Positions 16,263 through 24,494 of a stretch of 64,000 nucleotides of DNA are shown piece after piece. The DNA is from Bacillota bacterium. Lineage in GTDB: Bacteria > Bacillota > Clostridia > Oscillospirales > Oscillospiraceae. Every line of letters begins with the position of its first letter. The stretch's first letter is position 1. The translations under genes were made by a program, and so were the position numbers. The stretch is taken from positions 20,502 through 84,501 of the forward strand of contig JAQYLT010000065.1 in NCBI GenBank assembly GCA_028719885.1, read 5' to 3'. Under the pieces are notes generated by a model, which ran no database searches, was not told where the DNA came from, and saw only the letters and a program-made list of their open reading frames with translations.

Positions 16263-16814
16263 CTACGGGATTCTTTCATATCTTCCCGCATACACCGCAT
16301 ACCCGTGGCCCGGTTCCGGCTGCCACTGGTAGCGGTTTTTGTTTTCCTCCGGGAAAAGATAGGCCATGATGCAGGCAATCACCCCTCCATGGGTGATGAG
16401 CGCGGTGGGCAGGTTTTCTTCTTCCAGACGGCGGAAGGCGGCGAGCACTCTTTCTTCCATCTGCTCACCGCTTTCTCCCCCGGGGGGAATGTTTCCATGG
16501 TTGTCCCCGGAAATCCAGGCGAGATACTCCGGGTCGCTTTTCAATTCCTGGTAGGAATGGAGCTCGAAGCGGCCAAAATCAATCTCCCGAAAGGCCGGAC
16601 GGATTTCGTGGGGTACCTCCCCAAACAGCAGGGAAAGGGTCTGCTCCGTGCGCTTCATCCCACTGGTGAGAAACCGGGCGGGGGGAAGCACATAGCGCAG
16701 CTGCCGCAATTCCGCCTCCCCGCCGGGGGAGAGGGGGAGGTCGGCGCTGCCGCAGTAGAGGTGCTCCTCGTTGGCCCGGGTCCTCCCGTGGCGAATCAGA
16801 TAGATGGGGCTCAT
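16263..16814 (-). CDS. Histidine phosphatase, CobC-like (alpha-ribazole-5'-phosphate phosphatase)
   Basis: Phosphoglycerate-mutase-like phosphatase expected to remove the phosphate from alpha-ribazole phosphate or cobalamin phosphate in lower-loop assembly. The phospho-histidine motif YLIRHGRTRANE is at the N-terminus, the proton-donor Glu in FREIDFGRFE, and the second His in TALITHGGVIACI. 183 residues, normal for CobC. ATG at 16814 (MSPIYLIRHG) overlaps the stop of the upstream CobU-like gene as ATGA; earlier starts would lie inside that gene. Context with cobT, cobU and cobS makes the cobalamin role more likely than general phosphatase activity. Confidence 0.82.
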   Translation of the reverse strand: MSPIYLIRHGRTRANEEHLYCGSADLPLSPGGEAELRQLRYVLPPARFLTSGMKRTEQTLSLLFGEVPHEIRPAFREIDFGRFELHSYQELKSDPEYLAWISGDNHGNIPPGGESGEQMEERVLAAFRRLEEENLPTALITHGGVIACIMAYLFPEENKNRYQWQPEPGHGYAVYAGRYERIP

Positions 16815-17185
16815 TTCAGCTTTTGCTCCAATCCGCAGAAAATCCGGCTGACGGAATCGGCGTTCTTCGTCAGATATTGGCACAGCCGTCCGGTTTCCTG
16901 CCGCCATTGCCGCAGGGTGGCGTCCGTGGGAACCACGCCGCAAAAAATATCCTGGCAGATCAGCACGGAGTTTTTCCATTTGTCTTTGTACTGCTGAAAA
17001 AGTGCCACCGGGTCCTTCCCGGCTTTCACACAGCCAAGGGTGAATTCCTCAATTTTGTCAATGCAGGGGGCCGAAAAGATGATTTCCTCCCCGGTGCAGG
17101 TGAAAATCTGTGCATCTGTCAGGTGAAAAGCGGCCTTGGCAAAGTCCCGCTTGCCCTGATAGGCACCTCCAATAATCAGCTTCAT
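16811..17185 (-). CDS. Short CobU-like P-loop protein
   Basis: 124-residue protein beginning with a CobU-type P-loop (MKLIIGGAYQGKRDFAK), then EEIIFSAPCIDKIEEF and SVLICQDIFCGVVPTDATLR, which corresponds to the region of CobU after the guanylylation site (SDEVGxGIVP-like). It lacks about 55 residues of a normal 180-residue CobU, including the GTP-binding histidine region. Starts 11 bp after cobS and overlaps the CobC-like gene by 4 bp. A full CobU is encoded at 17931-18473, so this is a paralogue with a possibly different or accessory job (adenosylcobinamide kinase only, or regulatory). Confidence 0.75.
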   Translation of the reverse strand: MKLIIGGAYQGKRDFAKAAFHLTDAQIFTCTGEEIIFSAPCIDKIEEFTLGCVKAGKDPVALFQQYKDKWKNSVLICQDIFCGVVPTDATLRQWRQETGRLCQYLTKNADSVSRIFCGLEQKLK

Positions 17186-17196
17186 CCGTTTCCTCC

Positions 17197-17934
17197 TTAT
17201 CGATATAAAACCGCCAGGGTGACCAGGGCGGTGAGCTCTCCAATGGTCAGGCAATAGCCGGAGATGTCGCCGTTCATGCCCTTTAAGGAACCATAGCCGC
17301 GAAGCAGCGCCAGGCAGAAGCCGGCCACGCAGCCCAGCAGGGTCAGGCCGAACTTGGTCCGCATCCAAAAGCCACAGCCAATGGCCGCAAGCAGCATCAC
17401 CAGCGGCGCAGCTACGTGGGGCTGCCGTTGGGCGTACTGGCTGGTCGCCATGGGCGGCAGCAGCTGAATGGCAATCACGCTGCAGCACCGGCTCACCACG
17501 GGAATCAGAATCAGAACGGTCATTCGCATGCCGGGATACAGGGATACAAAGGCGGAGAACTGACAGAGAATCACCAGCACCACCCCAATCACCGCAAAGC
17601 TGCCCACATGGGAATCCTTGAGGATTTCCCGGCGGCGCTCCAAACTGCGATAGGACCGCACCGCATCCGTCACATCCATAAATCCATCCAGGTGCATAAA
17701 TCCGGTGAGCAGATAGGGCGCGGCGGTCAGCACCATGGCCCGAATGGCCTGGGGCAGACCGAACCAATCGCAAATCCACAGCAGCCCCCACCAGATAAGG
17801 CCGATTTCCAGCCCGATGAGCGGCAGACACAACAGCATCCGGTCCCGGGCCTTTTCCTCCCAGCCGTGCCAGGGAAAGGGGAGGGCGCAGAACATGCTCT
17901 GGCACATGCCCAGGGCGTATAACCAAAGCTTCAT
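17197..17934 (-). CDS. cobS: Adenosylcobinamide-GDP ribazoletransferase (cobalamin synthase)
   Basis: Joins adenosylcobinamide-GDP with alpha-ribazole (phosphate), the last assembly step of cobalamin, in the cell membrane. 245 residues, strongly hydrophobic, with 6-8 membrane segments. The signature HLDGFMDVTDAV (about residue 82) is the Mg-binding DGxxDxxDA motif of the family; ILKDSHVGSFAVIG follows as expected. Overlaps the cobU stop by 4 bp (ATGA). Confidence 0.96.
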   Translation of the reverse strand: MKLWLYALGMCQSMFCALPFPWHGWEEKARDRMLLCLPLIGLEIGLIWWGLLWICDWFGLPQAIRAMVLTAAPYLLTGFMHLDGFMDVTDAVRSYRSLERRREILKDSHVGSFAVIGVVLVILCQFSAFVSLYPGMRMTVLILIPVVSRCCSVIAIQLLPPMATSQYAQRQPHVAAPLVMLLAAIGCGFWMRTKFGLTLLGCVAGFCLALLRGYGSLKGMNGDISGYCLTIGELTALVTLAVLYR

Positions 17935-18473
17935 GGCTGAAAATCCCCCTTGTGTACAACGACATTTCCGACGGTGAGCTCCAATACCACATCGCTGACG
18001 GCAGCAAGCCTGCGGTCGATCATGGCAAGGGCCCTGCGGTAGGTTTCGGTGACTTCGTCATACTGTAAAGCATCGGAGTAGATGTAGTCGCTGACCACCA
18101 CAATGTTGGCAACAGACTTTGCGAATGCCACCAGCTCGTCGGCGCATTTTTCCCCGACTGTGGGATTGAGCCGATAGTCCGGAGGGATGAAAAGCTCGTT
18201 CATCAGCAGGGCGGTGGTGCTGTCCAGCAGAAAGCTGCCGCGTTTGTCCACATTGGACAGACAGCTCAGAATGTCCCGTCCGCATTCCACAGTCTCAAAG
18301 CCCAGCCCCTCCCGGTCGGCAACATGGCGGCGGATACGCTCCCGGTCCTCTTCATCCACGGGAATCATGGTGGCGATGTAGTAGTGGGGTCCGCCCTTTG
18401 CCAGCTCCACCGCCAGACGCTGTGCCAGGGAGGATTTTCCGTTCTTCGCACCACCGGTGATGAAGACGATCAT
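17931..18473 (-). CDS. cobU: Adenosylcobinamide kinase/guanylyltransferase
   Basis: Phosphorylates adenosylcobinamide and transfers GMP to it, giving the substrate of CobS. 180 residues, full length. Visible: P-loop FITGGAKNGKSSLAQRLA (residues 4-21), YYIATMIPVDEEDRERIRRH with the guanylylated His in the R-x-x-x-H region, FLLDSTTALLMNELF (Walker B region), and IVVVSDYIYSD. The late VSDYIYSDALQYDE replaces the usual SNEVGxGIVP, a noticeable deviation. ATGA overlaps on both sides (cobT and cobS) show tight coupling. Confidence 0.9.
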   Translation of the reverse strand: MIVFITGGAKNGKSSLAQRLAVELAKGGPHYYIATMIPVDEEDRERIRRHVADREGLGFETVECGRDILSCLSNVDKRGSFLLDSTTALLMNELFIPPDYRLNPTVGEKCADELVAFAKSVANIVVVSDYIYSDALQYDEVTETYRRALAMIDRRLAAVSDVVLELTVGNVVVHKGDFQP

Positions 18474-19564
18474 ACCTCGGCCTCCACGGTGAACTTGTCT
18501 CCCTCCCGGATTTCCTCCAGATAGCCGTCGTCAATGCCCGCCTGCTCAAAGGTGGCCATGTGATTGATGATGGCGCAGGCGGCTTTCAGCACCTGGAAGG
18601 CCAGGGGGCAGCCGCTGCCCTCACCAAGACGCATGCCCAGCAGGAAGATGGGCTGCAGCTCCATGGCCTCCATGGCCAGCCTGTAGCCGATTTCAAAGGA
18701 GGCGTGGCTGGGCACCAGATAGTGCCGCACCAGGGGATTCAGCTTTACGGCACACAGAGCGGCCGCGGCGGAGATGAAGCCATCGATCACCACCGGACGC
18801 TTGGTTGCCGCTGCGCCCAAAAATCCGCCGCACATAGCGGCAAGGTCAAAGCCGCCCACCTTGGAGAGTACGTCCACCACATCGTTTTTGTCCGGCTGGT
18901 TCAGCTGGATGGCCCGGCGGATGGTTTCCTTTTTCACCTGGAAAGCCTCATCGGTGATTCCGCCGCCTCTGCCGGTGACGGCCTCCACATCCGCGGAAAG
19001 CAGCACGGAGAGCACGGCGGAGGAGGTGGTGGTGTTGCCGATGCCCATTTCACCGATGCCTAATCCATCCGCTTCCGTGCGAATGGCGATCCCCGCTCCG
19101 GTGAGGATGGCGGTGATGGCCTGCTCCCGGGTCATGGCCGGGCCCTTGACGATGTTGCCGGTGCCAAAGGCAATTTTCCGGTTTACCACCGCCGGGTCGT
19201 GAATCACGGCATTCACACCCACGTCGCACACGGTAATGCCCACGCCGAATTCCTTGCACAGGGTGGAGGCCCCGGTTTTGGCCCGGGTCAGGTTGATGGT
19301 CTGCATCAGGGTGACGGACTGGGGCGCGCTGGAAACCCCCTCCTCCACCACGCCGTTGTCGGCGGCGAATACCAAAAGGTGGGGGTGATCCATTTGGTTG
19401 TGTACCTTTCCGGTGATGCCCGCCAGCTGAATGGAGAGCTCCTCCAGCCGTCCCAGGCTTTCCGGCGGCTTTGCCAGCTGGGCCTGCCGCACCCGGGCTG
19501 CCTCCATGGCTGCCTCATCCGGAGGGGTGATTTTTTCAAGAAGTGATTTTAATTCCATTTCCAT
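18470..19564 (-). CDS. cobT: Nicotinate-nucleotide-dimethylbenzimidazole phosphoribosyltransferase
   Basis: Activates the lower-ligand base (dimethylbenzimidazole or another benzimidazole/purine) to alpha-ribazole phosphate. 364 residues. Visible: KPPESLGRLEELSIQLAGI, HLLVFAADNGVVEEGVSSAP, GIGEMGIGNTTTSSA (phosphate-binding) and MRLGEGSGCPLAF with the catalytic Glu. First cob gene in the cluster; its start is preceded by GGGAGCAAGGAAAA, and repeat copy 3 lies directly upstream, so transcription must come through or from that repeat. No cobalamin riboswitch is visible in the 50 bp between the repeat and the start. Confidence 0.97.
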   Translation of the reverse strand: MEMELKSLLEKITPPDEAAMEAARVRQAQLAKPPESLGRLEELSIQLAGITGKVHNQMDHPHLLVFAADNGVVEEGVSSAPQSVTLMQTINLTRAKTGASTLCKEFGVGITVCDVGVNAVIHDPAVVNRKIAFGTGNIVKGPAMTREQAITAILTGAGIAIRTEADGLGIGEMGIGNTTTSSAVLSVLLSADVEAVTGRGGGITDEAFQVKKETIRRAIQLNQPDKNDVVDVLSKVGGFDLAAMCGGFLGAAATKRPVVIDGFISAAAALCAVKLNPLVRHYLVPSHASFEIGYRLAMEAMELQPIFLLGMRLGEGSGCPLAFQVLKAACAIINHMATFEQAGIDDGYLEEIREGDKFTVEAEV

Positions 19565-19612
19565 TTTTCCTTGCTCCCTTATGTGATTGATTCGGATTCA
19601 CGAAAAATCAGA

Positions 19613-19811
19613 CAAATTGTAATTTGTAGGGATAATTCGTAGGGAACGGATTTATCCGTTCCGCCCGGTAACGTTTTTATGAGGTGCACGTTGAATGGAA
19701 AAATATTGAAAAAAGGAACCCGTTACCATCCAACGAACCATTGATGTTGACTGACGTTTCGGAACGGATAAATCCGTTCCCTACGAACACATACTGACAA
19801 ACACCAATTTT
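19613..19811. repeat. Palindromic intergenic element, copy 3
   Basis: About 199 bp between two minus-strand genes, the sugar-isomerase-like gene and cobT. Contains two GGAACGGAT-type palindromes in inverted arrangement with the outer CAAATTG ends. Its reverse complement is nearly identical to copy 1 (13761), with one short extra segment in the middle (AATATTTTT region). Confidence 0.9.
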
Positions 19812-19816
19812 CCATA

Positions 19817-20569
19817 TTACAGCGGTGACAGAAGTGCATTCTCCGCCAGCCAGGAGATGTTCTCTCCGATTTCCGGCAGCTCCAGGGTGGCGGTGGCGCC
19901 GGAGGGGAGGGAGTGTATCAGGGATTTTATGTCCAATGTTCCGTCCCACAGGGCACTGTGGGTGTCGGCGGTGCCGTCGTTGTTGTGCAGGTGGGTGTGG
20001 CTCAGTAATTCTCCCCAGCAGGCAATCCAGTCCTCCACGCTTACGGAAGAATAGGCGTTTACATGGCCCACATCCAGGCAGAGCCGAAGCCGGGCGTCAT
20101 TCACCTGGGAGACGATGGAGCGGAGCATTTCCGGCTCCTCCTCCAGTACGTTTTCCAGGCAGATTTCATAATCTCCCGGATGATTCTCCAGAAATTCCCG
20201 CCAGAAGAGCGTGGACTGCTCCACATACCAACAGGGGTAGTACAGCTTGGGATGAAAGCCCCCGTGGAGAATCAGCTTTTTCCCGCCGTATTCCCGGGTG
20301 AGCGCCAGGGCCTGCTCAAAGCGAAATGCCGCCAGCTTACGGGCGAGGGGATCGACGGCGCAGGGGAAAAGCTCGTTAAAAGGGCCGTGAAGCAGCCGCC
20401 GGGAAATCTGCTCCAGCTGATGATTCAGGGCAGCGGCGGTTTGCTCCCGAAAGCGGTCAATGTTCATGGCGGTGCAGTAGTCGGCGATTTCCACACCCAG
20501 GCCGTATTTCCGGGCCAAGGCACCGGCCTGGGAATCGATGGTGGAGAGAAAAAGCTGATTGCAGTTCAT
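19817..20569 (-). CDS. Sugar phosphate isomerase/epimerase-like TIM barrel
   Basis: Xylose-isomerase-like (AP endonuclease 2 superfamily) protein of 250 residues. Visible metal-site strands: KLILHGGFHPKLYYP (His), DYEICLENVLEEEPEML (Glu), LRLCLDVGHVNAYSS (Asp and His) and LLSHTHLHNNDGTADTH (His), matching the divalent-metal ligands of the family. No signal peptide. Starts 1 bp after the ECF S-component stop and so belongs to the transporter operon; reaction unknown. In this context a role in corrinoid or lower-ligand metabolism is possible but only inferred. Confidence 0.78.
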   Translation of the reverse strand: MNCNQLFLSTIDSQAGALARKYGLGVEIADYCTAMNIDRFREQTAAALNHQLEQISRRLLHGPFNELFPCAVDPLARKLAAFRFEQALALTREYGGKKLILHGGFHPKLYYPCWYVEQSTLFWREFLENHPGDYEICLENVLEEEPEMLRSIVSQVNDARLRLCLDVGHVNAYSSVSVEDWIACWGELLSHTHLHNNDGTADTHSALWDGTLDIKSLIHSLPSGATATLELPEIGENISWLAENALLSPL

Positions 20570-20570
20570 A

Positions 20571-21266
20571 TCAAAGCTCCAAAATGCCGTATTTGCTTTG
20601 CAGCCGGTCCAGCTTGCGAAGCAGCGGACCGCTGACGAAGAACAGGGTCAGCGCCGCGCCGATGCCGTGGGTCGCGTTGTAGCCGATGCCTGCGGCGTAT
20701 ACAGCCAAAACGTTTTTCACCGTGAATTTGCTCAGCATGGTGAACACGGTGCAGCTGTCCAGCAGCGGACCGATGACGAAGAGAATGGAAAAGAATCCGA
20801 AAGGCGCCAGAATGTAGGGCTTGGCCCAATTCCGCCGCCGGTGGAAGATCATTCCCGCGAGAAAGCCGCCGAAGCCGTAGGCAAACATCTGCCAGGGCGT
20901 CCAGGGCCCCTGGCTGAAAAAGAAATTGCTGGCAAAGGCGGCAACAGCTCCCGTGAGGAAGCCCGCCTCCGGACCGAAGGCAATGCCTGTAATCATAATG
21001 ATGCCGGTGATGGTTTTTAAATAAGGAGAAAAGGCGAACACCACCCGGGAAACCGCAGCCAGGGCGGCCATCACCGTGAGGATGACCAATTCTCTCGCCT
21101 GGGGGCGGCGTGCCTCAAACCGAAAGAAAAAGGGCAGCATCAGTTCGATGATAATCATGGTGCTGATCAGATAGTACCATCGGCCCTTTACCTGGGTGCC
21201 CAGAAACAGGGTCAGGGGAATCAGCACCAGGATCACAAGAATGGACAGAAAGGTGGATTTTCTCAC
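20571..21266 (-). CDS. ECF transporter S component, probable cobalamin specificity (CbrT-like)
   Basis: Membrane substrate-binding subunit of an energy-coupling-factor importer: 231 residues, about seven hydrophobic segments, with the S-component stretch LVILTVMAALAAVSRVVFA (alanine-rich helix 1 that docks on EcfT) and GPEAGFLTGAVAAFASNFFF. Overlaps the ATPase gene by 4 bp, so it has a dedicated ATPase/T module (group I ECF). The cob genes downstream and the transcobalamin-like protein upstream make cobalamin the best guess. Substrate is inferred from context, not from binding residues. Confidence 0.75.
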   Translation of the reverse strand: MRKSTFLSILVILVLIPLTLFLGTQVKGRWYYLISTMIIIELMLPFFFRFEARRPQARELVILTVMAALAAVSRVVFAFSPYLKTITGIIMITGIAFGPEAGFLTGAVAAFASNFFFSQGPWTPWQMFAYGFGGFLAGMIFHRRRNWAKPYILAPFGFFSILFVIGPLLDSCTVFTMLSKFTVKNVLAVYAAGIGYNATHGIGAALTLFFVSGPLLRKLDRLQSKYGILEL

Positions 21267-22918
21267 GGCCTTTCCTCCCGGTTCTGCTTCAGCAGCGCCA
21301 CCACATCCCGGGCGGTAACGGCATTTTCAAAGAGGTGCCGGCTCATCCGGTTGGCGGCGGTGGTGTAGAAGCTGTTGGAGCCGAAGAACCGCCGGGGGGT
21401 ATCGGAGGTGAGCAGCTGCCCGTCGAAGAACATGCCCACCAAATCGGCGTACTCGGCGCAGAATTCAATGTCGTGGGATACCATCACCACGGTGATGCCC
21501 CGGCGGCATAGGCCTTTCAAAATTTCCGCAAAGGATTGCTTGAAGAAGCTGTCCAGCCCCTTGGTGGGCTCGTCCAGCAGAAGCAGCCTGGGCTCCGCCA
21601 GCAGTACCTTGGCCAGGGCGGCCCGCTGGATTTCACCGCCGGACAGGTCGGCGGGGTGGGCACCCAGCAAATGCTCCACCTGGCAGAGCGCGGCGATTTC
21701 CGCAATTTTTTCCGGAGAGGTGCCCATCTCCTGCAAATCCTCCCGGAGGGTCTGCTTGACGAAGAGACATTTCGGGTCCTGGGGCAGCATGGTCAGGCAG
21801 CCCTGGTACAAATTCCCCCGGTAGGCTTTCAGATCCTTGCCGAAGAGCCGGACGCTGCCCCGATATAGCTTACAGATGCCGCAGATGGCTTTCAGCGCAG
21901 TGGATTTTCCCGCGCCGTTTCCGCCGACAATGGCATAAAAGCATCCCTGGGGAACGGATAGATGGATGTCCTTTAAAATATCCGGGCTGTCCTTTTCATA
22001 GCGGAACCAGCCGCCTTTCAGCTCCAGGGCAGGAACCCCTCCGTCGGGAACGCCGGGCTCCGGGGGCAGAGCTTTGATGGGGGCCGGCTGGGGAAAGAGT
22101 CGGCTCAGCCAATTCCGTCCCTCCCGCACGGTGAGGGGGCAGGGGAGGGAGGAGGCGGATTCATAGAAGATTTTCACCGGTGCGGGCAGAGCGGAGAACA
22201 TGGGGCTCCGCTCCTGATAAAGCTGCCGGGCCACCTCCCGGGGGGCTCCGGAGGCGGTGACGCGGCCATGCTCCATCACCACCACACGGTCCGCCGCGGG
22301 GAATACCTCCTCCGTCCGGTGCTCGGTGATGAGAATGGTGGTTCCCAACTCCCGGTTGATTTTTTGAATGGTGTTTAAAAAGTCGGCGGCGGCAATGGGG
22401 TCCAACTGACTGGTGGGCTCATCCAGAATCAGCACCTCCGGCTGCATGGCCATGATGGAGGCCAGGTTCAGCAGCTGCTTCTGCCCGCCGGAAAGCTCCG
22501 AAATCTCCCGGTGAAACCAATCCTGAATGCCAAAAAAGCTGGCCATCTCCGCCACCCGCAGGCGCATGGTGCTCTGGTCACAGCTTAAGTTTTCCAGCCC
22601 AAAGGCCAGCTCATGCCAGACCTTATCGGTGACGATCTGATCGTCCGGATTCTGCATCACAAAGCCGATTCGGGCAGCCTGCTCCCGCAGATTGATCTGC
22701 TCCAGAGGGGTGCCGTCCAGCAGCACGGAGCCGGAGCGTTCCCCGTGGGGGGTGAGCACGGTTTTCAGGTGGCGCAGCAGGGTGGTTTTGCCGCAGCCGG
22801 ATTTGCCGCAGAGCAGCACGAATTCCCCCGGCTCAATGGAAAGACTGATTTCGTCCAGCGCTTTTTGTCCGGCGCCGGGATAGGAAAAGCTCAGATCCTG
22901 GATCTGGAAATGCGCCAT
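21263..22918 (-). CDS. ECF transporter ATPase, two fused ABC domains
   Basis: 551 residues with two complete nucleotide-binding domains in tandem, replacing separate EcfA1 and EcfA2. Domain 1 (1-240): Walker A CGKSGCGKTT, signature LSGGQKQLLNLASI, Walker B VLILDEPTSQLD. Domain 2 (about 310-540): Walker A GGNGAGKST, signature LSGGEIQRAALAKV, Walker B LLLLDEPTKGLD. ATG at 22918 is chosen for its GGAGGTGATCGC ribosome binding site; it overlaps the EcfT gene by 28 bp. Drives the S component downstream. Confidence 0.93.
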   Translation of the reverse strand: MAHFQIQDLSFSYPGAGQKALDEISLSIEPGEFVLLCGKSGCGKTTLLRHLKTVLTPHGERSGSVLLDGTPLEQINLREQAARIGFVMQNPDDQIVTDKVWHELAFGLENLSCDQSTMRLRVAEMASFFGIQDWFHREISELSGGQKQLLNLASIMAMQPEVLILDEPTSQLDPIAAADFLNTIQKINRELGTTILITEHRTEEVFPAADRVVVMEHGRVTASGAPREVARQLYQERSPMFSALPAPVKIFYESASSLPCPLTVREGRNWLSRLFPQPAPIKALPPEPGVPDGGVPALELKGGWFRYEKDSPDILKDIHLSVPQGCFYAIVGGNGAGKSTALKAICGICKLYRGSVRLFGKDLKAYRGNLYQGCLTMLPQDPKCLFVKQTLREDLQEMGTSPEKIAEIAALCQVEHLLGAHPADLSGGEIQRAALAKVLLAEPRLLLLDEPTKGLDSFFKQSFAEILKGLCRRGITVVMVSHDIEFCAEYADLVGMFFDGQLLTSDTPRRFFGSNSFYTTAANRMSRHLFENAVTARDVVALLKQNREERP

Positions 22919-23760
22919 GCGATCACCTCCTTGATTTGCAGCAGTGTGGGAAGCAGCAAAAAGCCGCAGTATACCGGCAGCCCAAAGCCAATGGGATCGA
23001 TTTTCAGCCGGGGGGTGAAGCTGGCGTTGGTGCCGCCCAGCAAAAGCACGGCGATTTCCAGCAAAAGAATCAAAATCAGCAAAAAAATATCCCGGCGGGT
23101 GAGGGTGTAGATTTGAAAATTGGTGCGCTTTCCCGTGCCGTAGCCCCGGGAGCGCATGGAATCGGCGGTGATGATGCTGCCCTCCAATGCCCAATCCGTC
23201 AGAGCGGAGAGAACGGTGGTCCCATCCTTTGCCTTTTCCGTCAGCCGGTTGGTCTGGGAGGGACCCTTGCCGATGGCCCGCCGGGCCAGCAGAATCTGCT
23301 TTGCCTTTCTGGTAAAGGCAGGAATCATCCGCAGCACCATCACCAGCAGCAGCGACAGGGCGGGAATCACCTTTCCAAAAAGGGCGGTGAATTTATCGCT
23401 GGTGAGAACAATACTGTAGCAGCCGAACCACAACAGCATCACGGCCATAATGGCCCCCAGCGCCATGCCGTAGTACAGCGCCTCCAGGGTATAGGGGCGG
23501 CCAAACCAGGTGAACAGAACATGCTTGCCGGATTTGTTCAGCAGGGGATTGATCAGCGACATCAGAGTGAACAGTACCGTCACCGACCCCAGCATTTTGA
23601 GCCCGCCGCGGCCTTTCAATAATAAATAGTAGATGGCGGCGCAGACAAACCCTGCCGCGCAGTAGGCCGGGTGCTGAATGGTTGCGCCAAAGCCGATGGC
23701 GCCCACAAAAAAGAGAAAATTCACAGCCGGATGACATCCGGAAAATGCATCCCGTTTCAA
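22891..23760 (-). CDS. ECF transporter transmembrane component (EcfT)
   Basis: Integral membrane coupling subunit linking the S component to the ATPase. 289 residues with 5-6 hydrophobic segments and coupling helices containing the Ala-Arg-Gly-type motifs: LLARRAIGKG and MRSRGYGTGKRTNF (the second is the conserved xRG motif). Start is a TTG at 23760 preceded by AAAGGAG at good spacing; an ATG nearby is out of frame. First gene of the transporter operon, with its own promoter and a leader too short for a riboswitch. Confidence 0.9.
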   Translation of the reverse strand: MKRDAFSGCHPAVNFLFFVGAIGFGATIQHPAYCAAGFVCAAIYYLLLKGRGGLKMLGSVTVLFTLMSLINPLLNKSGKHVLFTWFGRPYTLEALYYGMALGAIMAVMLLWFGCYSIVLTSDKFTALFGKVIPALSLLLVMVLRMIPAFTRKAKQILLARRAIGKGPSQTNRLTEKAKDGTTVLSALTDWALEGSIITADSMRSRGYGTGKRTNFQIYTLTRRDIFLLILILLLEIAVLLLGGTNASFTPRLKIDPIGFGLPVYCGFLLLPTLLQIKEVIAWRISRSRI

Positions 23761-23794
23761 GGGCAGTCTCCTTTGCTTCTTTCATGTACCCTAT

Positions 23795-23823
23795 ATTATA
23801 CCAATTTGTAAGGAAAAAGGCAA
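23795..23823 (-). promoter_or_regulatory. Promoter of the ECF/cob operon
   Basis: TTGCCT (23823-23818), 17-bp spacer, TATAAT (23800-23795), 35 bp before the EcfT start. Back-to-back with the promoter at 23841-23869, so the two divergent units share an 18-bp control gap. Confidence 0.75.
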
Positions 23824-23840
23824 CCGGCAAATCTGCCCGC

Positions 23841-23869
23841 TTGACATCCCGGGTTTGGGGACTTACAAT
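23841..23869 (+). promoter_or_regulatory. Promoter of the DUF2284 gene
   Basis: TTGACA (23841-23846), 17-bp spacer, TACAAT (23864-23869), 23 bp before the start codon at 23893. Confidence 0.8.
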
Positions 23870-23892
23870 TGAGAAAAAAGGAGGCGCAACGA

Positions 23893-24432
23893 ATGACGGA
23901 AAAAGAGATGGTCGAGCTGGCAGTGGCGGAGGGCTTTGCCGGGGCGGCGATCATTGACACGGAGAAAATCGTGTTTGATTCCATGTTCCGGCCGTTATGC
24001 GAAGAAAATCTCTGCGGCCAATATGGCGTGAATCACTCCTGTCCCCCAAGCTGCGGCACCCCGGAGCAGATGAAGCAGCGGATTCTCTCCCACAAAAAGG
24101 CCCTGGTGCTGCAAACCATGTGGGAGATTTCGGACTACGAGGACAAAGAGGCAATCAAGCAGGCAAAGCGGGGGCATAATCTGGCGGCCATCCGGCTGAT
24201 GAAATCCCTGCGGGAACAGGGCTGCCCGGGATTCCTGGTGGGAGCCAGCGGCTGCGCCCTCTGCTCTCCTTGCGCGTTGAAAAACGGAGAGAGCTGCACT
24301 TTCCCGGATTTGCAGTATTCCTGCATGTCCGCCTACTGCATTTTTGTGAAAAAGCTGGCGGATGAATGCGGTCTGGAATACACCCCCGGCGATGGCCTGA
24401 CAGCGTTCTTCGGCATGTATGTTTTCGCTTGA
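23893..24432 (+). CDS. DUF2284 predicted metal-binding protein
   Basis: 179-residue cysteine-rich cytoplasmic protein. Cysteines are spaced in ENLCGQYGVNHSCPPSCG and ASGCALCSPCALKNGESC, with a further Cys in SCMSAYCIF, matching DUF2284 proteins that are predicted to bind iron-sulfur or another metal. ATG at 23893 follows AAAAGGAGGCGCAACGA. It is divergent from the ECF/cob operon and next to the DUF4430 gene. DUF2284 genes are often found near corrinoid-dependent or methyl-transfer genes, so a link to corrinoid chemistry is plausible; the biochemical role is unknown. Confidence 0.85.
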   Translation: MTEKEMVELAVAEGFAGAAIIDTEKIVFDSMFRPLCEENLCGQYGVNHSCPPSCGTPEQMKQRILSHKKALVLQTMWEISDYEDKEAIKQAKRGHNLAAIRLMKSLREQGCPGFLVGASGCALCSPCALKNGESCTFPDLQYSCMSAYCIFVKKLADECGLEYTPGDGLTAFFGMYVFA

Positions 24433-24457
24433 TTTTCCATCCGCCCTGTGATAGAAT
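24429..24457 (+). promoter_or_regulatory. Promoter of the DUF4430 protein gene
   Basis: TTGATT (24429-24434), 17-bp spacer, TAGAAT (24452-24457), 38 bp before the ATG at 24495. The -35 overlaps the DUF2284 stop codon, so this gene has its own start signal. Confidence 0.65.
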
Positions 24458-24494
24458 AATCCGTACAGAAATATTGATAAGGAGAGACTCGATT

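Noticed and set aside
16048..16332. Small open frames within the palindromic elements (also at 13661, 19677, 25346 and 32625 regions).
   Set aside because: They consist of the repeat sequence, differ in frame between copies and have no start signals; the elements are non-coding.
19565..19625. Cobalamin riboswitch upstream of cobT.
   Set aside because: No GCCACTG box or other conserved B12-element blocks are visible in the short gap or in element copy 3.
22919..23194. 92-residue N-terminal extension of the ECF ATPase.
   Set aside because: It is the out-of-frame shadow of the EcfT gene; the GGAGGTGATC site and family start support 22918.
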